Of a stretch of 7,749 nucleotides of DNA, positions 5,177-7,749 are shown one piece after another (the stretch's first letter is position 1; every line of letters begins with the position of its first letter). The notes under the pieces are model-generated. The model worked only from the letters and a program-made list of their open reading frames with translations, searched no databases and was not told where the DNA came from. Made by a program: the position numbers and the translations under genes. This DNA is from Lachnospiraceae bacterium (GTDB lineage Bacteria; Bacillota; Clostridia; Lachnospirales; Lachnospiraceae): NCBI GenBank assembly GCA_014804495.1, contig JAAUZS010000030.1, positions 1-7,749 of the forward strand. Direction: 5' to 3'.

Positions 5177-7438
5177 ATGATAAAAAGAAGAATGAAGAAA
5201 GTCCTCGCCGTTGTCTTAGCCATGAGCGTTTTAACCGCCTGCGGCGTCAAGCAGCCTGATAACAGCGCAGACAATGTCTCTACTGAACAAAACACATATA
5301 CATCATCTGAAAACGCAGCAACTCAGGAGGTTGACACATCAACCAGTGTCCTGACCAATCCGTCCGATGATGAGTCGGCAGATACAGGCAGAACACTCAC
5401 CGAGCCTTTTACAAACGGCAGACCATTATTAATAAAAGGCGTTTCATATAATGATGAGATTGATGTTACGCCATGTGTGGCAACATATACGGTTGAGCCG
5501 GATTTAAGCAATATTACCAATCTGGAGCAGTTCTATATTCTCGATGACACCGCTGCCAAACTGGCAAAGAACGGTTTCGTAGTTTATGGTTCTGCCGGTC
5601 ATGAATTTTTTGAAGAATACGAGCAAAACAGATATGCCAGTATCCCTAACTTCGTGACGGTTGATTCGCTTATGCATACGTATCATCTATATTTCAGTTA
5701 TCTGTTAAAGAATATTGAAAAAGAGTATCTTACGGAAAACCTCACACAGCTGAGTACACGCATGCTTGAAAACAGTATGGCACAGTATGAGCTATTAAAA
5801 GGAAGCGAATGGGAAGGTCCCGCATTGCGAAACGTCGCATTTTTTACTGTAGGCGCAAAACTTCTGGATGACAACGTGATTGCGGCGGATTATGTAGACG
5901 CAGTTGTCATAAGCGAACTTGACAAGATAAACGAAGCCGCCGGTATAGATATATCCATGATAACCGACGACTATGAGGACTATTCGCAGTATAAACCCCG
6001 CGGATACTATGAAGGCGATGAAACACTGGAAAAATATTTCAAAGCAATGATGTGGTACGGAAGGATTCATTTTACACAGGAAAACGCCGACATGGACAGA
6101 AGCGCGCTCCTTATAACCAAGGCACTTGCAGATAATTGGGAGGCTTACGGTCTATGGGAATCCATATACGCGGTAACATCATTCTTTGCAGGCGCAAGCG
6201 ATGACCTTGGAGCATACGAGTATGCTTCTGCGATAAACGAGGCATATGGTGATAACCTAACTGTAGAATCGCTTATAGGAAACAGTGAAGCATTTAATAA
6301 ATTCCACAATCTGACAGCTAATCTTCCTGCTCCGCAGATTAACTCCATACCGATTGAAGATGGGGAGAACAATGTCATTCCGGGCTTCAGATTTATGGGT
6401 CAGCGTTTTACCATTGACGGTGCAATCATGCAGAAACTGGTTTACAGTGATGTAAAAGAAAACAGTTTCGGAGAAAAACGTATGCTTCCGGATGTGCTGG
6501 ATGTACCTGCTGCTCTTGGCAGTGATACTGCACTTAGTATTTTAGCTGAAAGCGGAGCAACAGATTATGAAGGTTATATAGAGAATATGGCAAGACTCAG
6601 AACTGCCTTCTCACAGGAAAACGATACTCTATGGTCCGCAAGCTTATATGCCAACTGGCTGAACACTCTTCTTCCCCTGCTCACGCCTAAAGGCGAAGGC
6701 TATCCGATGTTTATGCAGAGTGAGGAATGGACTAAAAAGGATTTGGAATGCTTTGCAGGCAGTTTCGCAGAACTGAAACATGATACCATTCTCTATTCCA
6801 AGCAGGTAATCGCGGAAATGGGCGATGGATATGAGGAATTTGACGACAGGGGATATGTAGAGCCTGAACCGCTTGTTTATGCGAGATTTACTGCCCTTAC
6901 CGAGCTTACGTCGCAGGGACTTAAAGAATATGGAATGCTGTCCGCATATGATGAAGAAAATTTATCGCGCTTGTCCCGGATATCTGAGCAACTGTTGACA
7001 ATTTCCAATAAGGAGCTTATTGACGAAGTCCTGACTGATGAAGAATATGATTTTATCAAATACTACGGCGGTTATATTGAGCATTTCTGGTATGAGGCTG
7101 CAAAGGATTTAAGTGATGATGAATATGTAGCCACACAAGAGTCCCCTGCCGCCACTGTTGCAGATATCGCAACGAACCCCGCCGACGGTACAGTTCTCGA
7201 AGTCGCAACCGGTAATCCGTCATTTATATTAGTTGTAGTAAAAGTTGACGGAAAACTTAAACTTGCCAGAGGCAGCGTATATTCATTTTATCAGTTTGAG
7301 TGGCCTATGTCGGACCGGCTTACCGACAGCGAGTGGCATTATATGCTGGGGATAAAAGCCGACGAAACCGGTGAGTACAATTATGAACCTCTTCCGATTC
7401 AAAAACCTGACTGGACAACCAGCTATCGGGATGATTGA
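5177..7438 (+). CDS. DUF3160 domain-containing lipoprotein
   Basis: A 753-residue lipoprotein, full length for the family. Residues 1-21 form a signal peptide (basic MIKRRMKK, then a hydrophobic run) with lipobox LTAC, so C22 should be lipidated and the protein anchored on the outer face of the membrane. A Ser/Thr/Asp-rich linker runs to about residue 70. The rest matches DUF3160 landmarks: VDSLMHTYH (162-170), RFMGQRF (405-411), MLPDVLDVPAALGSD (436-450), a NWLNTLLPLL stretch, and the C-terminal block from DIATNP (663 on) through GTVLEVATGNP and YQFEWPMSDR to W720. Several conserved His, Asp and Trp residues could bind a ligand or metal, but no reaction is established for the family. It is preceded by a long structured leader with its own promoter and followed 90 bases later by a membrane protein gene on the same strand, with no strong terminator in the gap, so the two are likely co-transcribed. 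Confidence 0.95.
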   Translation: MIKRRMKKVLAVVLAMSVLTACGVKQPDNSADNVSTEQNTYTSSENAATQEVDTSTSVLTNPSDDESADTGRTLTEPFTNGRPLLIKGVSYNDEIDVTPCVATYTVEPDLSNITNLEQFYILDDTAAKLAKNGFVVYGSAGHEFFEEYEQNRYASIPNFVTVDSLMHTYHLYFSYLLKNIEKEYLTENLTQLSTRMLENSMAQYELLKGSEWEGPALRNVAFFTVGAKLLDDNVIAADYVDAVVISELDKINEAAGIDISMITDDYEDYSQYKPRGYYEGDETLEKYFKAMMWYGRIHFTQENADMDRSALLITKALADNWEAYGLWESIYAVTSFFAGASDDLGAYEYASAINEAYGDNLTVESLIGNSEAFNKFHNLTANLPAPQINSIPIEDGENNVIPGFRFMGQRFTIDGAIMQKLVYSDVKENSFGEKRMLPDVLDVPAALGSDTALSILAESGATDYEGYIENMARLRTAFSQENDTLWSASLYANWLNTLLPLLTPKGEGYPMFMQSEEWTKKDLECFAGSFAELKHDTILYSKQVIAEMGDGYEEFDDRGYVEPEPLVYARFTALTELTSQGLKEYGMLSAYDEENLSRLSRISEQLLTISNKELIDEVLTDEEYDFIKYYGGYIEHFWYEAAKDLSDDEYVATQESPAATVADIATNPADGTVLEVATGNPSFILVVVKVDGKLKLARGSVYSFYQFEWPMSDRLTDSEWHYMLGIKADETGEYNYEPLPIQKPDWTTSYRDD

Positions 7439-7464
7439 ATATAGATTTTATATTAAATATTGGA

Positions 7465-7509
7465 ATTAAGATTAAGATTTAAGATTAAGAATTATTATTC
7501 AGAATTAAG
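7465..7509 (+). repeat. Short ATTAAG repeat tract
   Basis: ATTAAG occurs at 7465-7470, 7471-7476, 7484-7489 and 7504-7509, with a variant ATTTAAG at 7477-7483. It fills most of the 90-base gap between the DUF3160 gene and the next gene. The tract is AT-rich and prone to slippage; it also leaves the upstream region of the next gene almost free of G clusters. The function, if any, is unknown. Confidence 0.6.
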
Positions 7510-7528
7510 CAAAGGTATTAGTATCCGG

Positions 7529-7749
7529 ATGAGTATTAATATTTCTAAAAATATATTAAAGATATCAAAAATATGCCTTATAATAATGGCGCTGGTATGC
7601 ACCGGCGCCGTTTTATATATCATTATTAACGGCAGTGCAGAATTTCCCGAATGGGTAAAGTGGAAAAGTGAATCACTCATTGACTCTTCCGGTCAGTATG
7701 AAGTATCTTTAAAACACAAAACAGTAAACATCACATATGATAACAATAT
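7529..7749 (+). CDS. N-terminal part of a single-pass membrane protein (3' end outside window)
   Basis: An open frame from ATG 7529 runs off the right edge, giving 73 complete codons. The N-terminus is basic (MSINISKNILKISK), then residues 16-34 form one hydrophobic membrane segment (ICLIIMALVCTGAVLYIII). The rest is hydrophilic (EFPEWVKWKSES, QYEVSLKHKTVNITYDNN) and should lie outside the cell. There is no usable lipobox: the Cys in LVCTG is not followed by a normal mature start, so it is more likely an uncleaved anchor. The ribosome binding site is weak (AAAGG at 7511-7515, 13 bases away). The position after the DUF3160 gene suggests a shared transcript and a common envelope role. The visible part is too short to assign a family. 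Confidence 0.7.
   Translation, partial: MSINISKNILKISKICLIIMALVCTGAVLYIIINGSAEFPEWVKWKSESLIDSSGQYEVSLKHKTVNITYDNN
7585..7614 (+). terminator. Terminator-like GC-rich hairpin inside the last coding region
   Basis: GGCGCTGGT (7588-7596) pairs with ACCGGCGCC (7601-7609) with one G-U, around the tetraloop ATGC. Bases 7585-7587 extend the stem with 7610-7612. TTTT (7611-7614) and further A/T bases follow. The shape is that of a good intrinsic terminator, yet it lies about 20 codons into the last open frame, over its membrane segment. It may act as an attenuator between the DUF3160 gene and this one, or be a by-product of Ala/Gly codons. Only the pairing is certain. Confidence 0.45.

Noticed and set aside
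5795..6070. 91-codon minus-strand open frame inside the DUF3160 gene
   Set aside because: It is wholly within a strongly supported coding region, has no start signals and encodes a low-quality hydrophobic peptide.
7438..7454. AATATA/TATATT stem after the DUF3160 stop as a terminator
   Set aside because: Only 6 A-T pairs, no GC, and no T-tract afterwards.
7465..7509. Repeat tract considered as a CRISPR array
   Set aside because: Units are only 6-7 bases with no unique spacers and no cas genes nearby.
7495..7680. 61-codon minus-strand open frame at the right end
   Set aside because: The plus-strand frame over the same bases has a basic start, one membrane segment and a polar outer part, which is better protein sense, and it follows the DUF3160 gene on the same strand.

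Overview
The window is bacterial DNA of low to moderate GC with Gram-positive Shine-Dalgarno sites (AGGAGG, AAAGGAG). It has two recognisable lipobox lipoproteins plus one with a weaker lipobox, and a mix of protein families (a zinc-PLC-like protein, DUF4163/DUF3298 and DUF3160 lipoproteins, an archaeal-type ATPase) typical of gut or rumen Clostridia. Lachnospiraceae is the best guess; this is inference from protein style, not from a marker gene.

Layout: (1) 3-176 is the 3' end of an unrecognised, mostly helical protein, followed by a terminator-like hairpin. (2) 314-994 (+) is a cytoplasmic zinc-dependent phospholipase C-like protein with its own sigma-A-type promoter. (3) 1069-2472 (+) is an AAA-type ATPase fused to a PD-(D/E)XK nuclease-like C-terminal domain. 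It is driven by a near-consensus promoter whose -10 box lies in the loop of a perfect 9-bp inverted repeat. (4) 2510-3913 (+) is a secreted lipoprotein with DUF4163 and DUF3298-like domains and a Ca-loop-like tail. (5) 3903-4835 (-) is another acidic lipoprotein, whose 3' end overlaps the previous gene by 11 bases. (6) 4836-5176 is a 341-base divergent spacer. It holds a promoter for each flanking gene, a minus-strand terminator-like hairpin and a striking 23-bp inverted repeat capped by two small hairpins. (7) 5177-7438 (+) is a 753-residue DUF3160 lipoprotein. (8) From 7529 to the window end is the N-terminus of a single-pass membrane protein, with a terminator-like GC-rich hairpin inside its coding sequence.

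How they fit together: genes 4, 5, 6 and 8 all encode products exported or anchored at the cell envelope, so the right two thirds looks like a cluster of surface proteins of unknown function rather than a metabolic pathway. The ATPase and the PLC-like protein are cytoplasmic and each has its own promoter. No transposase, integrase, CRISPR array, tRNA or rRNA was found. The most unusual element is the structured leader (about 5013-5176) in front of the DUF3160 gene: a candidate cis-regulatory RNA or a small repeat element. I could not match it to a known class by eye.
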